A stretch of 64,000 bases of DNA, taken from Arenibacter amylolyticus. Lineage in GTDB: Bacteria; Bacteroidota; Bacteroidia; Flavobacteriales; Flavobacteriaceae. Both the position numbers and the translations under genes were made by a program. The notes below the pieces were generated by a model. That model saw only the letters and a list, made by a program, of their open reading frames with translations. It ran no database searches and had not been told where the DNA came from. This document shows positions 8,377-17,725 of the stretch, piece after piece; position 1 is the first letter of the stretch; the number at the start of each line of letters is the position of its first letter. Location of the stretch: contig NZ_MTAZ01000004.1 of assembly GCF_002150785.1 (NCBI RefSeq), positions 482,320 through 546,319 on the forward strand. Reading direction: 5' to 3'.

Positions 8377-10161
8377 ATGAATACCGATATTGAAAAATTA
8401 TTTAAGGATAATGTTATAGGTCATCCGGCCGGACTTTTTGTTTTGTTTTTTACTGAGATGTGGGAGCGATTTTCCTTTTATGGAATGCGAATCTTGCTGG
8501 TGTTGTTCTTAACTGCGCCAATGATCAGTGATAACCCAGGATGGGAATGGCCAAGGGAACATGCATTATCCTTAATTGGGACCTATGCCTCCCTACTTTA
8601 CCTAACTCCAATTATAGGGGGCTATATAGCAGATAGATTTACGGGCTATAAATGGGCAGTAATCATAGGGTGTTTTATAATGACGCTTGGCCATGCTTCC
8701 ATGGCTGTAGAAACTCCATTTGCCCTGTATTTAGGTCTGGCATTCTTGGTAATAGGAACCGGGTTTTTTAAACCAAATATTACCTCCATGATTTCCGAAA
8801 TGTACAAAGGAAAGGAGTCTAAAAAAGATGGAGCCTATACTATCTTTTATATGGGGGTGAATGCAGGTGCCTTTTTCGGAATGATGCTCTGTGGGTATCT
8901 GGCAGAAAACCTTGGTTGGAGCTATGGATTTGGCCTGGCCGGTATCTTTATGTTCCTAGGAATGTTGCAGTTCTGGTTGGCGAAAGATTTATTTGGGAAA
9001 ATTGGGGAAAAGCCTAGTGTAGTTAAAGAAGCGGAATTGCAGCAAGACTTACGGGATGAGGCCAATGCGGGAGGAGAAAAGAAAGAGGTAGAGGAAAAGC
9101 CCAACCCTTTTACCCAGTTGGATATGGTACTGATTGTACTATCCTCTTTAGGCGGATTGTTGTACTTGTTTAACGACCCTATGTCCAAAGTGGGTGACAT
9201 CAATATTTTAGATTTTAAAGTAGGTGCCTTAGACGGATCCAATTTTACGGTGCTATTGGCCCTAGCTATGTTTTTATACCTAATTGTCAGCAGGATCTCT
9301 AGATATTCCAAGATAGTACGCGACCGAATTATTGCGGTATCCATTTTCGGGATTTTTACCGTCTTCTTCTTTGCGGCCTTTGAGCAATCTTTGGGATCCA
9401 TGACTATTTTTGCAAGGGATTATACCGCTAGGGAATTAGCGGGGAATTCGGCCTTGGTATTTAAGATCATAGATCTGATCCTTACCGTGGGTCCCTTGGC
9501 GGTGATTACTTGGGTACTGTATTTATTGTTTAAAAAGACCTATTCCAAGATCCCTTACTCTAATATTATATTGGCGCTAGCATTTATTTTCCTGTGGGGT
9601 ATCGTAATCTGGAAAATAGACAGGGAGTTTAGTCAGGATACTACAGAGGTAGGTGCCTCATGGTTTGGGATATTAAACTCTTTCTTCATTATTAGTTTGG
9701 CACCGTTCTTTTCCAAATGGTGGGAGAGTAAATACAACCCTAGTGCCGCTATGAAGTATGGTTTGGGATTAATTCTATTAGGGGTAGGGTTTGGTATTTT
9801 GGCCTTCGGTACCGTTGGGATACCATCAGGGGCACAAACCGCTTCGGTAAGTATGATGTTCTTAATCTTGGCTTATTTATTCCACACCATGGGAGAACTC
9901 TGTTTATCACCTGTTGGTTTATCTTATTTAAGTAAGTTAGTGCCAGGCAGAATGATCGGGTTTATGTTTGGAATCTGGTACCTAGCCATCGCTATCGGTC
10001 AGAAAGCCGCAGGGACTATGGGGGGAATGATCGATAAAATTTCGGAGGAATACTCCTTGGGGACCTTCTTTTTAATTTTTGCTTTGGTGCCAGCAGGCGT
10101 AGGATTTGTTTCCATTGTGCTGAACCCGTTGTTGAAAAAATTGATGCACGGAGTGCGATAA
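8377..10161 (+). CDS. POT/PTR-family proton-coupled di/tripeptide transporter 2
   Basis: 594 residues, a tandem paralogue of the preceding transporter. It has FFTEMWERFSFYGMR, GTGFFKPNITSMISEMY and HTMGELCLSPVGLSYLSKLVP. It lacks the long hydrophilic insert of the first copy but has a charged stretch near residues 210-245 (EEKKEVEEK-like) and extra helices in the middle. Probably part of the same transcript as the DPP-IV and first POT genes. Two copies suggest different substrate preferences or affinities, which is inference. Confidence 0.92.
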   Translation: MNTDIEKLFKDNVIGHPAGLFVLFFTEMWERFSFYGMRILLVLFLTAPMISDNPGWEWPREHALSLIGTYASLLYLTPIIGGYIADRFTGYKWAVIIGCFIMTLGHASMAVETPFALYLGLAFLVIGTGFFKPNITSMISEMYKGKESKKDGAYTIFYMGVNAGAFFGMMLCGYLAENLGWSYGFGLAGIFMFLGMLQFWLAKDLFGKIGEKPSVVKEAELQQDLRDEANAGGEKKEVEEKPNPFTQLDMVLIVLSSLGGLLYLFNDPMSKVGDINILDFKVGALDGSNFTVLLALAMFLYLIVSRISRYSKIVRDRIIAVSIFGIFTVFFFAAFEQSLGSMTIFARDYTARELAGNSALVFKIIDLILTVGPLAVITWVLYLLFKKTYSKIPYSNIILALAFIFLWGIVIWKIDREFSQDTTEVGASWFGILNSFFIISLAPFFSKWWESKYNPSAAMKYGLGLILLGVGFGILAFGTVGIPSGAQTASVSMMFLILAYLFHTMGELCLSPVGLSYLSKLVPGRMIGFMFGIWYLAIAIGQKAAGTMGGMIDKISEEYSLGTFFLIFALVPAGVGFVSIVLNPLLKKLMHGVR

Positions 10162-10164
10162 AAT

Positions 10165-12189
10165 TCAAGGTTTATTAAAAATATAGGCTCCCTTTTCACC
10201 AGTATAGTGGAAAGGGAGTTTTCTTTTTTGGCAGGTGGCTTTCCAACGTGCTATATAGCTGTGGTAATTACTGCCGTCTGCTAATATTAGTTTGGGCTGC
10301 ACCGAATCTAAGAGCCGTTCTAAGTTTATTTTTGGGGATTGGGTTAGTAAAAGGGTAGTGGCTTTTAGGTAATGGGAGGGAAGCTTACTAAAGGTGCTGT
10401 CTATCACTAACAAACTTTCTTTCCCTATCTTAAAGCTGTTCTTTATGGGCCGATGTTCTATTTGACGAAGGTGTTGGGCAATAGAGTAATCCGTAACCAT
10501 CCTATTGGCCTTAGACCAATTGTTGGTGTATACCATAGCCTTCTGCCCCGTTTGATGCAATAAAGTAGTGTTGTTGCCAGTATGCCCTAAGACCAAAAGT
10601 TCTTTTTGGTAGATGTGCTGAGTTTTCCCAATTACCCAAAGTTGAAAACAAATGATGCTGCAAAGGAAAAGAGCGGTTCTTTTAAAAGTGACTTTTTCCA
10701 GCATCCATACTAGGGTGATAAGGATGGTGTAACCCAAGAGTAATTGAATGGCATCAAAGGATATGTTTCTAAAAATAAAACGCTCTTGTTGTGCTACCCA
10801 TGCAATAGTAGTGTTCATCCAGCCTATAATATTATTGTAAAGAACAACTAGTACATGGGGAAGGCTGTTGGTCAATGCTAAGGTGATCACTACGATTCCT
10901 ATGCCTAAAATCAATGCCAAGAAAGGAAGGATCAACAGGCTAGAGAGAAAGAACAAGCCGGGGAATTGATGAAAGTAATATAGACCGAGGGGAAGTACGC
11001 CCAGTTGTGCGGCTACACTTACTGCAAGCAATTCCCAGCCCCTTTTTAGGACCCAATTTTTGGGTATCCATAATTTTTGGAGAAGGGGGTAGATCCAGAT
11101 AATGGCAAAAACGGCGGCATAGCTTAACTGAAAACCTACTTGGAACAATAGTAGGGGGTTTATTAGGAGTAGGATGAAAAAAAAGGAGAGGGCTAGGATG
11201 TTAAAATGATTGGTTGGCCTATTCAAGTATAGGGCATAGGCAACAAAGCTGAACATGGTAACGGCACGGAGAATAGAAGGAGACATGCCTGCCAAAAATG
11301 CAAATGCCCAAAGTAAGAGTACAATGCTTACCATCTTTACGACCCTTCCGTTGGGTAGGAATTCCAAGGGTGCTAATAAAAAGTGCAATAACCCTAATAA
11401 TATCCCTATGTGTAAGCCAGAAAGAGCCAAGATGTGAAAGGCCCCTGCATCCTTATAATCGGTGTTGGTGGCCTCGGTTACTTCGTTCCGCTCCCCCAAT
11501 AATAGGGCTTGGATAATTCCTAGCTCCGCGGTCCCGAAAGCTTCTTTTCTTAATTGGGAGGTGATGTGGTTCCGTGTCCGCGCTGCCAGTCCCCAAAGGG
11601 TTTCCGTTGGATGTTCTTTTAAAATATAGCGCTCTTTAGACAGGCGAATTTGGTGATGTACTCCCAGTCCTTCCAAATAGCTTCCATAATCAAATTGGTA
11701 GGGGTTTAACGGCCGCGGAACAGCTTGGAGGGTAGTGTGGGTGATAAGTTCATCATCTACTCTTAGCGCTGCTGTAGCAGGGTTCTTATTAATCTGCACT
11801 AATACCTTTCCCTTAAGCTTTTTGCCATCCATATACTGTAATTGGGCAATATAGCGTTGGGAAAAAGCATTCTCTTTTAAGACCTCTTGGATTTTTAGCG
11901 TGTAGGTGCGGGATTGGGCTATCCCAAAATGGGAATAGTGGTGGGGGTTATTTTTAATGGTTGCCAAGCTAACACTTAGCATCCCAATCATTGCGGTTAG
12001 TAAGGCCACAAGAATTCCAAAGTGCAATCGCTTTTTTTGAACAAAGAAATGCTCCCATCCCAATAGTAGTAAGAGGGTTAGGCAGCCAATCATCGCAATT
12101 TTTGGGGATGGATTAATGTAATCTCCCAAAAGGATTCCCAGCGCCAAACACAGGCAAAGTTTTATGGCTGTGAACCTTAGTAGTTGCAT
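10165..12189 (-). CDS. comEC: ComEC/Rec2-family competence membrane protein
   Basis: 674 residues, the usual length in Bacteroidota. The N-terminus has several hydrophobic helices followed by a DUF4131-like soluble stretch. The central competence domain has FHILALSGLHIGILLGLL, the conserved ALSGLHxG motif, and FLAGMSPSILRA. The C-terminal part is a reduced, metallo-beta-lactamase-free region. ComEC forms the inner-membrane channel for single-stranded DNA during natural transformation. It starts 1 base after the NlpC/P60 gene stops, so the two are cotranscribed. Its 3' end lies only 3 bases from the stop of the convergent transporter gene. Confidence 0.92.
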   Translation of the reverse strand: MQLLRFTAIKLCLCLALGILLGDYINPSPKIAMIGCLTLLLLLGWEHFFVQKKRLHFGILVALLTAMIGMLSVSLATIKNNPHHYSHFGIAQSRTYTLKIQEVLKENAFSQRYIAQLQYMDGKKLKGKVLVQINKNPATAALRVDDELITHTTLQAVPRPLNPYQFDYGSYLEGLGVHHQIRLSKERYILKEHPTETLWGLAARTRNHITSQLRKEAFGTAELGIIQALLLGERNEVTEATNTDYKDAGAFHILALSGLHIGILLGLLHFLLAPLEFLPNGRVVKMVSIVLLLWAFAFLAGMSPSILRAVTMFSFVAYALYLNRPTNHFNILALSFFFILLLINPLLLFQVGFQLSYAAVFAIIWIYPLLQKLWIPKNWVLKRGWELLAVSVAAQLGVLPLGLYYFHQFPGLFFLSSLLILPFLALILGIGIVVITLALTNSLPHVLVVLYNNIIGWMNTTIAWVAQQERFIFRNISFDAIQLLLGYTILITLVWMLEKVTFKRTALFLCSIICFQLWVIGKTQHIYQKELLVLGHTGNNTTLLHQTGQKAMVYTNNWSKANRMVTDYSIAQHLRQIEHRPIKNSFKIGKESLLVIDSTFSKLPSHYLKATTLLLTQSPKINLERLLDSVQPKLILADGSNYHSYIARWKATCQKRKLPFHYTGEKGAYIFNKP
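10188..10229 (+). terminator. Terminator of the peptide-transporter operon inside the comEC 3' end
   Basis: CTCCCTTTTCAC (10188-10199) pairs with GTGGAAAGGGAG (10207-10218) with one G-U pair and a 7-base loop, followed by TTTTCTTTTTT. It is the right distance after the POT stop at 10161, but it lies within the antisense coding region of comEC. Confidence 0.6.
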
Positions 12190-12190
12190 A

Positions 12191-12751
12191 TTAAAGGATC
12201 CTGGTTGCCTTTACAAAGGCAGAATTCCAATACCCTTCCCGCAACGAGGAAACTATAACACCCCTAGAGGTTGTAGAATGAATAAATTTTATGTCATTTC
12301 CGTCTACCGATACCACTAAACCTACATGGTTTATGTTTTTCTTCCGGTTGGAAGTGCCAAAGAATAGTAAATCTCCTTCCGCTACCTCCTTTAAACTAAT
12401 TTCCTCCCCTTCTTTTGCTATCTCGTAAGAGGCACGTGGAATATCTATATTGTGCTCCCCAAAAGATACGTAGAGTAGGCCAGAACAGTCCATTCCCTTA
12501 GAAGAGGTGCCTCCAAACTTATAGCGCGTTCCGGAAAAGGTAAGAGCTGTGCCAATGATATCCCTAGATTTGTTGGGAGTGGTTACCGACTTAGCTTCAA
12601 CCACTTTGGCTTCTTCCTTGGTGGGTGCAACAGACACTTCGGAGGGGGAAACACTGATTGTTCTCTGGGCAGTATCCACATTTCTTTTCTTGGACGCTCC
12701 GCAGCCGATTACTAAAAACACCCCTACTAAAGAAAGAAATTTTCTGATCAT
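12191..12751 (-). CDS. NlpC/P60 (C40) peptidoglycan hydrolase lipoprotein
   Basis: 186 residues. A lipoprotein signal (FLVIGCGAS) is followed by a low-complexity linker and an NlpC/P60 domain at roughly residues 65-186. The catalytic triad is visible: MDCSGLLY (Cys), NHVGLV (His) and FIHSTT (second His). The family cleaves peptide cross-bridges in peptidoglycan, such as the gamma-D-Glu-mDAP bond. It lies just upstream of comEC with 1 base between, and downstream of lpxB with a promoter-like box in the gap. It could help remodel the cell wall; any link to DNA uptake would be inference from position. Confidence 0.88.
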   Translation of the reverse strand: MIRKFLSLVGVFLVIGCGASKKRNVDTAQRTISVSPSEVSVAPTKEEAKVVEAKSVTTPNKSRDIIGTALTFSGTRYKFGGTSSKGMDCSGLLYVSFGEHNIDIPRASYEIAKEGEEISLKEVAEGDLLFFGTSNRKKNINHVGLVVSVDGNDIKFIHSTTSRGVIVSSLREGYWNSAFVKATRIL

Positions 12752-12780
12752 TATATTGAAAAGTAAGTGGACCTATTAGT

Positions 12781-12788
12781 CAAATTTA
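12781..12788 (-). promoter_or_regulatory. -7 promoter box for the NlpC/P60-comEC pair
   Basis: TAAATTTG on the minus strand fits TAnnTTTG. The implied start of transcription is near 12774, about 22 bases before the ATG at 12751. Confidence 0.4.
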
Positions 12789-12814
12789 AAAAATTAAATG
12801 AGAATCTTAGGATT

Positions 12815-13942
12815 TTAGTGAGATGCATCCTGGGCAGCTGCTACAACAAGGGCTGCAGCTTTCTCACTAGCACCCCCGCCTCCCAATTTTTTCTCCAAAC
12901 TGGCATAGGCTTCCAGTTGCCGCTCTCTATGGGGCCCTTCCAAGATAAGGCCTAGTTCCTTTATTAGGTTCTGCTGGTTTAGGTCGCCCTGAATAAGTTC
13001 TTTTACCACCTCCTTATCCATAATTAAGTTTACTAATGATATAAATTTTAAGGTAATGATTCGTTTCGCAATTTGATAGGAGATCCAGTTGGCTCTATAA
13101 CACACTACCTGTGGAACTTTAAATAAGGCGGTTTCCAAGGTGGCGGTCCCACTGGTGACCAAGGCGGCATGCGATATGCTAAGAAGGTCGTACGTCTTAT
13201 TAAAGACCACCCCAACCTGAGACGATTTTAAAAACGGCTGGTAAAAATCGGGTTCCAAACTAGGGGCACCCGCTATTACAAATTGATACTCGGGGTACTG
13301 CTTGGTTACGGAAAGCATTAGCGATAACATTTTCTGTACCTCTTGCTTCCTACTGCCGGGCAGAAGGGCAATAATAGGTTTCTTTCCGTCCAAATTATTT
13401 TGGTCCCTAAAGGTTTCATTGGCAGTTCTGGGGAGTTCGCCAATGGCATCTATAAGAGGGTGGCCCACAAAATTTACCGGGAAATGGTGCTTGTTCTCAT
13501 AAAAATCCTTTTCAAATGGAAGGATGACGTGCATGGCATCTATATCCCTTTTTATTTTTTTGATCCTTCCTTCCCTGGAGGCCCAAATTTGAGGGGAAAT
13601 ATAATAGTGGGTAGGGAATCCTTGTTCCTTGGCCCATGCAGCAATGCGCAGATTAAAACCTGAGTAGTCTATAAATACAATAATATCAGGGTTATATTGG
13701 GAGATGTCTTCCTTGCAAAAGGCAATGTTTTTAAAAATTTGATTGATATTGGCGATGACCTCAAAAAAGCCCATAAAGGCCATTTCCTTATAGTGTTTTA
13801 CCAAAGTGCCCCCGGCCTGTTGCATTAAATCGCCTCCCCAACAGCGGATATCGGCATCGGAGTCTTTGGTCTTTATTGCTTTAATCAGGTTGGACCCATG
13901 CAGGTCCCCAGATGCCTCGCCGGCAATGATATAGTATTTCAT
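12815..13942 (-). CDS. lpxB: Lipid-A-disaccharide synthase
   Basis: 375 residues. It begins MKYYIIAGEASGDLHG, the LpxB N-terminal signature, and has DIIVFIDYSGFNLR, HYYISPQIWASREGR, LPGSRKQEV and TSGTATLETAL. LpxB, a GT19 glycosyltransferase, joins UDP-2,3-diacylglucosamine to lipid X to make the lipid A disaccharide at the inner membrane. Length and order of motifs are standard. It lies 60 bases downstream of the small membrane-protein gene and surE on the same strand, probably in one operon. Confidence 0.96.
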   Translation of the reverse strand: MKYYIIAGEASGDLHGSNLIKAIKTKDSDADIRCWGGDLMQQAGGTLVKHYKEMAFMGFFEVIANINQIFKNIAFCKEDISQYNPDIIVFIDYSGFNLRIAAWAKEQGFPTHYYISPQIWASREGRIKKIKRDIDAMHVILPFEKDFYENKHHFPVNFVGHPLIDAIGELPRTANETFRDQNNLDGKKPIIALLPGSRKQEVQKMLSLMLSVTKQYPEYQFVIAGAPSLEPDFYQPFLKSSQVGVVFNKTYDLLSISHAALVTSGTATLETALFKVPQVVCYRANWISYQIAKRIITLKFISLVNLIMDKEVVKELIQGDLNQQNLIKELGLILEGPHRERQLEAYASLEKKLGGGGASEKAAALVVAAAQDASH

Positions 13943-14002
13943 AGGTCTTGTTTAGTAGGATAGCCGTAGTTGTTTTGTTATTGCAATAGGCCGTTTATAT
14001 AT

Positions 14003-14284
14003 CTATGAGATCTTATAATATAAAATTAGAAAGGCGGTCATTAAGGTAGCGATCAACACCCCGCGAGCCCGGTAATCCCTTTTTATTTTAAGGAAGCCAA
14101 AAAAGGCCGCAAGATTTAGGACGGCGCCTAAGGCTAATAGACTTCCTACATGTCCTTGCTGGACTGCCATACTATAGGTTTCGGCTATGCCATAGTCCGA
14201 AAAAATAAGGATATATAGTAAGGTGCCAAAGGTATTGGCAATGATTCCTACTATAAACCCGATAAGTATTTCTTTTTTAATCAT
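14003..14284 (-). CDS. Small conserved membrane protein
   Basis: 93 residues with three hydrophobic segments: about residues 6-28 (ILIGFIVGIIANTFGTLLYI), about 48-66 (GSLLALGAVLNLAAFFGF) and about 77-92 near the C-terminus. No catalytic motif is visible. Its start overlaps the end of surE by 8 bases, and lpxB follows 60 bases later, a tight surE-membrane protein-lpxB order. I do not recognise a named family and assign no function beyond a likely inner-membrane location. Confidence 0.75.
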   Translation of the reverse strand: MIKKEILIGFIVGIIANTFGTLLYILIFSDYGIAETYSMAVQQGHVGSLLALGAVLNLAAFFGFLKIKRDYRARGVLIATLMTAFLILYYKIS

Positions 14285-15056
14285 GCAGTTTCCAGTTATT
14301 TAGGTTCTGTATGGCATGGTAGGCCGTAAGGTCAAACTGCGTAGGTACTACGGAGATATATCCCTGGGACAGGGCAAATTCGTCCGTATCCTCCCCATTG
14401 TCCAACAACTCAAACTCTCCAGTTAGCCAATAGTATTCCTTGCCATTGGGGCTGGTTCTTTTGTCGAACTTTTCCTTCCAATTGGCCCTGGCCTGCCTAC
14501 ATACCTTAATGCCTTTAGGCGCGTCTGCAGTTGTCTTGGGAATATTCACATTTAACACCACCCCTTTTGGTATCCAATGGTCCAAGGCTTGCCGTACAAT
14601 TTGTTGTATTGCCTCCTTGGCTGGTTCAAAATTAGCATTCCACCCGTAATCACAGAGCGAGAAACCGATGGCTGGGATGCCTTCAATTCCCGCTTCTATA
14701 GCAGCACTCATGGTGCCGGAATAGATTACATTGATGGAAGAATTGGAACCGTGGTTAATACCGCTTACGCATAAATCCGGTTTTCTGTCTAATAACTCCC
14801 TCAATGCCAATTTCACACAGTCTGCCGGGGTTCCACTACAACTGTATTCGGCCTTAGCTCCATCATGGGTGTCTACCGTTTCTTCTTGTATATACAAGGT
14901 GCTGTCTATGGTTATTGCATGCCCCATCCCAGATTGGGGACTGTCCGGAGCTACTACAATTACATCACCTATTTCCTTCATAAAGCGTATCAACGCCCGT
15001 AATCCCGGGGCGGTAATTCCATCATCATTGGTCACTAAAATCAAAGGTTTTGCCAT
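14277..15056 (-). CDS. surE: 5'/3'-nucleotidase SurE
   Basis: 259 residues. It starts LILVTNDDGITAPGLRAL, the SurE metal-binding DD motif, and has APDSPQSGMGHAIT and SGINHGSN, all conserved. SurE removes phosphate from nucleoside monophosphates and is linked to stationary-phase survival. The start is fixed by the ATG at 15056 and a TATTTTTG -7 box just upstream. It is the first gene of a run with the small membrane protein and lpxB. Confidence 0.96.
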   Translation of the reverse strand: MAKPLILVTNDDGITAPGLRALIRFMKEIGDVIVVAPDSPQSGMGHAITIDSTLYIQEETVDTHDGAKAEYSCSGTPADCVKLALRELLDRKPDLCVSGINHGSNSSINVIYSGTMSAAIEAGIEGIPAIGFSLCDYGWNANFEPAKEAIQQIVRQALDHWIPKGVVLNVNIPKTTADAPKGIKVCRQARANWKEKFDKRTSPNGKEYYWLTGEFELLDNGEDTDEFALSQGYISVVPTQFDLTAYHAIQNLNNWKLHD

Positions 15057-15074
15057 AGTATATAATTATGTTCA

Positions 15075-15082
15075 CAAAAATA
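15075..15082 (-). promoter_or_regulatory. -7 promoter box for surE
   Basis: TATTTTTG on the minus strand matches TAnnTTTG. Transcription would begin near 15068, about 12 bases before the surE ATG. Confidence 0.55.
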
Positions 15083-15392
15083 CGTTTTTAAAATGTTATG
15101 GATCTGCCCTGCTCTACCACTTGTGGATGAATGGCCCTAAAAATACACTAGCTCCCCCTAGTTTTTTTAAAGGTGGAGTATTGGGTAGGATTGTGATATT
15201 AACAAAAGATTAATGGCAGTTATGCAACAAGTGGCATGATTTTTTCCTTATTTTATGCAAAATGGTATTTGAAAAGGGTTTTGAAATATAAATCTTGGTT
15301 AACAGCAGCCGTTTGATTAATTTTAATAGAATATATTAAATCCTGGCATGTGGGAATGAGACCCATGGTGGGGGTAAATTAAAAATGAATAA
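15083..15392. other. Intergenic region between divergent surE and the tail-specific protease
   Basis: AT-rich non-coding stretch of about 310 bases. It holds the upstream region of both divergent genes. I see no RNA gene, convincing hairpin or repeat. No exact TAnnTTTG box facing the protease gene was found, so its promoter is unassigned. Confidence 0.5.
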
Positions 15393-17576
15393 ATGAAAAA
15401 GAATTTAGCCTACGCATTGTTGATAATGCTGATTGCGGTTAGCTCATGTAGTTTTACTAATAAAATTGACAAATCCTTTGATACGGACGATAAGGATAAA
15501 TTATTGCTAGACCTTATTACCTATGTATTGGAACGGGGGCATTATCAGCCAACGGACATCGATGACAATTTTTCGGCAAAGGTTTTCAAGAATTTCTTTG
15601 ATGTTATTGATCCTACGAAACGCTATTTTTTGGAAGCAGACATTCAGGAGTTCGAGAAGTACAAATTCCAGATAGACGATCAGATCAAAAATACGGACCT
15701 CTCCTTCTTTGAAATGGTTTATGCCCGACTGATGAAACGAATGGAGGAAGCGAAGGGGATCTACAAGGAAGTGCTTAGTGAGCCCTTCGATTTTGACGCT
15801 ACGGAAAGTCTAGATATCGATTATAAGGAACAAGGCTACGCCACTTCGCGAAAAGAATTAAAGGAGCGCTGGAGGAAGCAATTGAAGTATGCCACCTTGG
15901 GCAACTATCACTCCAAGCTAACAGCGCATGAGGTAGATGCCGCTACCAATACACAACAAGAAGGGGAGGAAGTAGATGTTTTTGAAGAAGAAATAGAAAC
16001 TTCAAAACCATTGACTCCTGCCGAAGCCGAAGCGGAGGCGAGAGAAAACACCCTAAATACCTTGGATGATTATTTCGATTTTGTTGCCGACTTACAGCGC
16101 AAAGATTGGTATGTACAATACTTGAATACCATTGTGGACGTATTTGATCCCCACACTTTTTATTTTGCCCCGGATGACAAGGAGAAGTTTGACACTAGTA
16201 TGTCTGGAAAATTTGAAGGAATTGGTGCCCGCTTGCAGAAGAAAAGAGATCAGACCAAAATTGTAGAGGTTATTTCCGGAGGTCCGGTATGGAGAGATCA
16301 GCGATTGGAAGTAGGTGACGAGATTCTAAAAGTGGGGCAGGATGGAGAAACGCCAGTAGATATTGTAGGCATGCGCTTAGATGATGCCATTAAATTTATT
16401 AAAGGCCCCAAAGGAACCGTGGTAGATCTTACCGTTAAAAAGGTAGATGGATCTATTGTAGTTATCTCTATAACCCGTGATGTAGTAGAATTGGAAGAAT
16501 CCTATGCCAAATCGGCCAAGATTATTAGGGATGACCAGAAGTTTGGACTAATTAATTTGCCAAAATTTTATGTGGATTTTGAAGACTACAACCAAAGAAA
16601 CGCCGCTACAGACGTGGCCAAGGAAGTAGAGCGCCTAAAAGAGGCAGGTGCTCAAGGGCTAATCTTGGACCTGCGCGATAACGGTGGGGGATCTTTAAAG
16701 ACAGTAATAGAAATAGCCGGACTCTTTATTGAAAAAGGACCGATTGTACAAGTGAGGTCTACCGGAAAAAGCCCTGAGGTGTATAATGATAGAGACGCCC
16801 GTATCCAATGGGATGGTCCTCTAGTTATCCTGGTAAATGAATTGTCTGCTTCGGCATCCGAAATTTTGGCTGCTGCAATGCAAGATTATAAAAGGGCCAT
16901 AGTAATAGGAAGCGAACAAACTTTTGGGAAGGGAACTGTTCAAAATGTAATTCCATTGGAAAATATAGTTCGCAGTAACGAGCATGGTGATTTAGGAGCT
17001 ATAAAACTTACCACTCAGAAATTTTATAGGATTAATGGCGGCTCTACCCAATTAGAAGGGGTAAAGAGCGATGTAGTGGTGCCAGATAGATATAGTTATA
17101 TAGACCTTGGAGAAAAAGATCAGGAAAACCCATTGGCCTGGGACAAAATTGCTCCTGCTTCCTATACTCCCTTGGAAGGATATATAGACTATGAGACTAC
17201 TGTTGCCAAGAGTATGGAACGAATGGCGCAGAATGAACAAATTAAATTGATTGAAGAAAATGCCAGATGGATTAAAAAAGGGCAAGATGAGAATGTAGTT
17301 TCGTTAAACTATGAGGACTTTAAAAAGGAATTGGAACTCAATAGAGAGAAAGCCAAGTACTTTAAAAAGATCTCCGACTACGATTCAAAGCTTACCTTTA
17401 AATCGCTCCAATACGAGCAGGACCTATTTGCACAGGACTCCGTTTTGAAGGAGAAGCGTATTCGTTGGCATAAAAATCTTGCTAAAGATGTTTATGTAGA
17501 AGAAGCGGTAAACGTATTGCAGGATATAATAAAGGATTCCATGGAAAAATCTAGATTGGCCAGTATAAAAGGCTAA
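15393..17576 (+). CDS. Tail-specific carboxy-terminal processing protease (S41), lipoprotein-like
   Basis: 727 residues. The leader LIMLIAVSSCSFT suggests a lipoprotein anchored in the periplasm. A long N-terminal helical domain is followed by a PDZ domain (about residues 290-350, GDEILKVGQDG) and the S41 protease core: GLILDLRDNGGGS, SASASEILAAAMQDY (catalytic Ser near 487-491) and FGKGTVQ (catalytic Lys). A C-terminal DUF3340-like region follows, as in Prc/Tsp. It degrades or trims periplasmic proteins from their C-termini. It is monocistronic and ends in a strong hairpin terminator. Confidence 0.94.
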   Translation: MKKNLAYALLIMLIAVSSCSFTNKIDKSFDTDDKDKLLLDLITYVLERGHYQPTDIDDNFSAKVFKNFFDVIDPTKRYFLEADIQEFEKYKFQIDDQIKNTDLSFFEMVYARLMKRMEEAKGIYKEVLSEPFDFDATESLDIDYKEQGYATSRKELKERWRKQLKYATLGNYHSKLTAHEVDAATNTQQEGEEVDVFEEEIETSKPLTPAEAEAEARENTLNTLDDYFDFVADLQRKDWYVQYLNTIVDVFDPHTFYFAPDDKEKFDTSMSGKFEGIGARLQKKRDQTKIVEVISGGPVWRDQRLEVGDEILKVGQDGETPVDIVGMRLDDAIKFIKGPKGTVVDLTVKKVDGSIVVISITRDVVELEESYAKSAKIIRDDQKFGLINLPKFYVDFEDYNQRNAATDVAKEVERLKEAGAQGLILDLRDNGGGSLKTVIEIAGLFIEKGPIVQVRSTGKSPEVYNDRDARIQWDGPLVILVNELSASASEILAAAMQDYKRAIVIGSEQTFGKGTVQNVIPLENIVRSNEHGDLGAIKLTTQKFYRINGGSTQLEGVKSDVVVPDRYSYIDLGEKDQENPLAWDKIAPASYTPLEGYIDYETTVAKSMERMAQNEQIKLIEENARWIKKGQDENVVSLNYEDFKKELELNREKAKYFKKISDYDSKLTFKSLQYEQDLFAQDSVLKEKRIRWHKNLAKDVYVEEAVNVLQDIIKDSMEKSRLASIKG

Positions 17577-17602
17577 ATCATTTAGGATATCCCCTTATAA
17601 GG

Positions 17603-17639
17603 AAACACCCTTTACCTATTGTTGGTAAAGGGTGTTTTT
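17603..17639 (+). terminator. Rho-independent terminator after the tail-specific protease gene
   Basis: A perfect 14-bp stem, AAACACCCTTTACC at 17603-17616 and its complement at 17624-17637, has a 7-base loop and ends in a T run. Confidence 0.88.
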
Positions 17640-17725
17640 ATTGTATTAGCTTTATGATAAAGCTCGGAATCATACAACTGCCAATAATCGTCATTTGTAC
17701 GCAAGAGCCAATGAAACGTGGTGGG

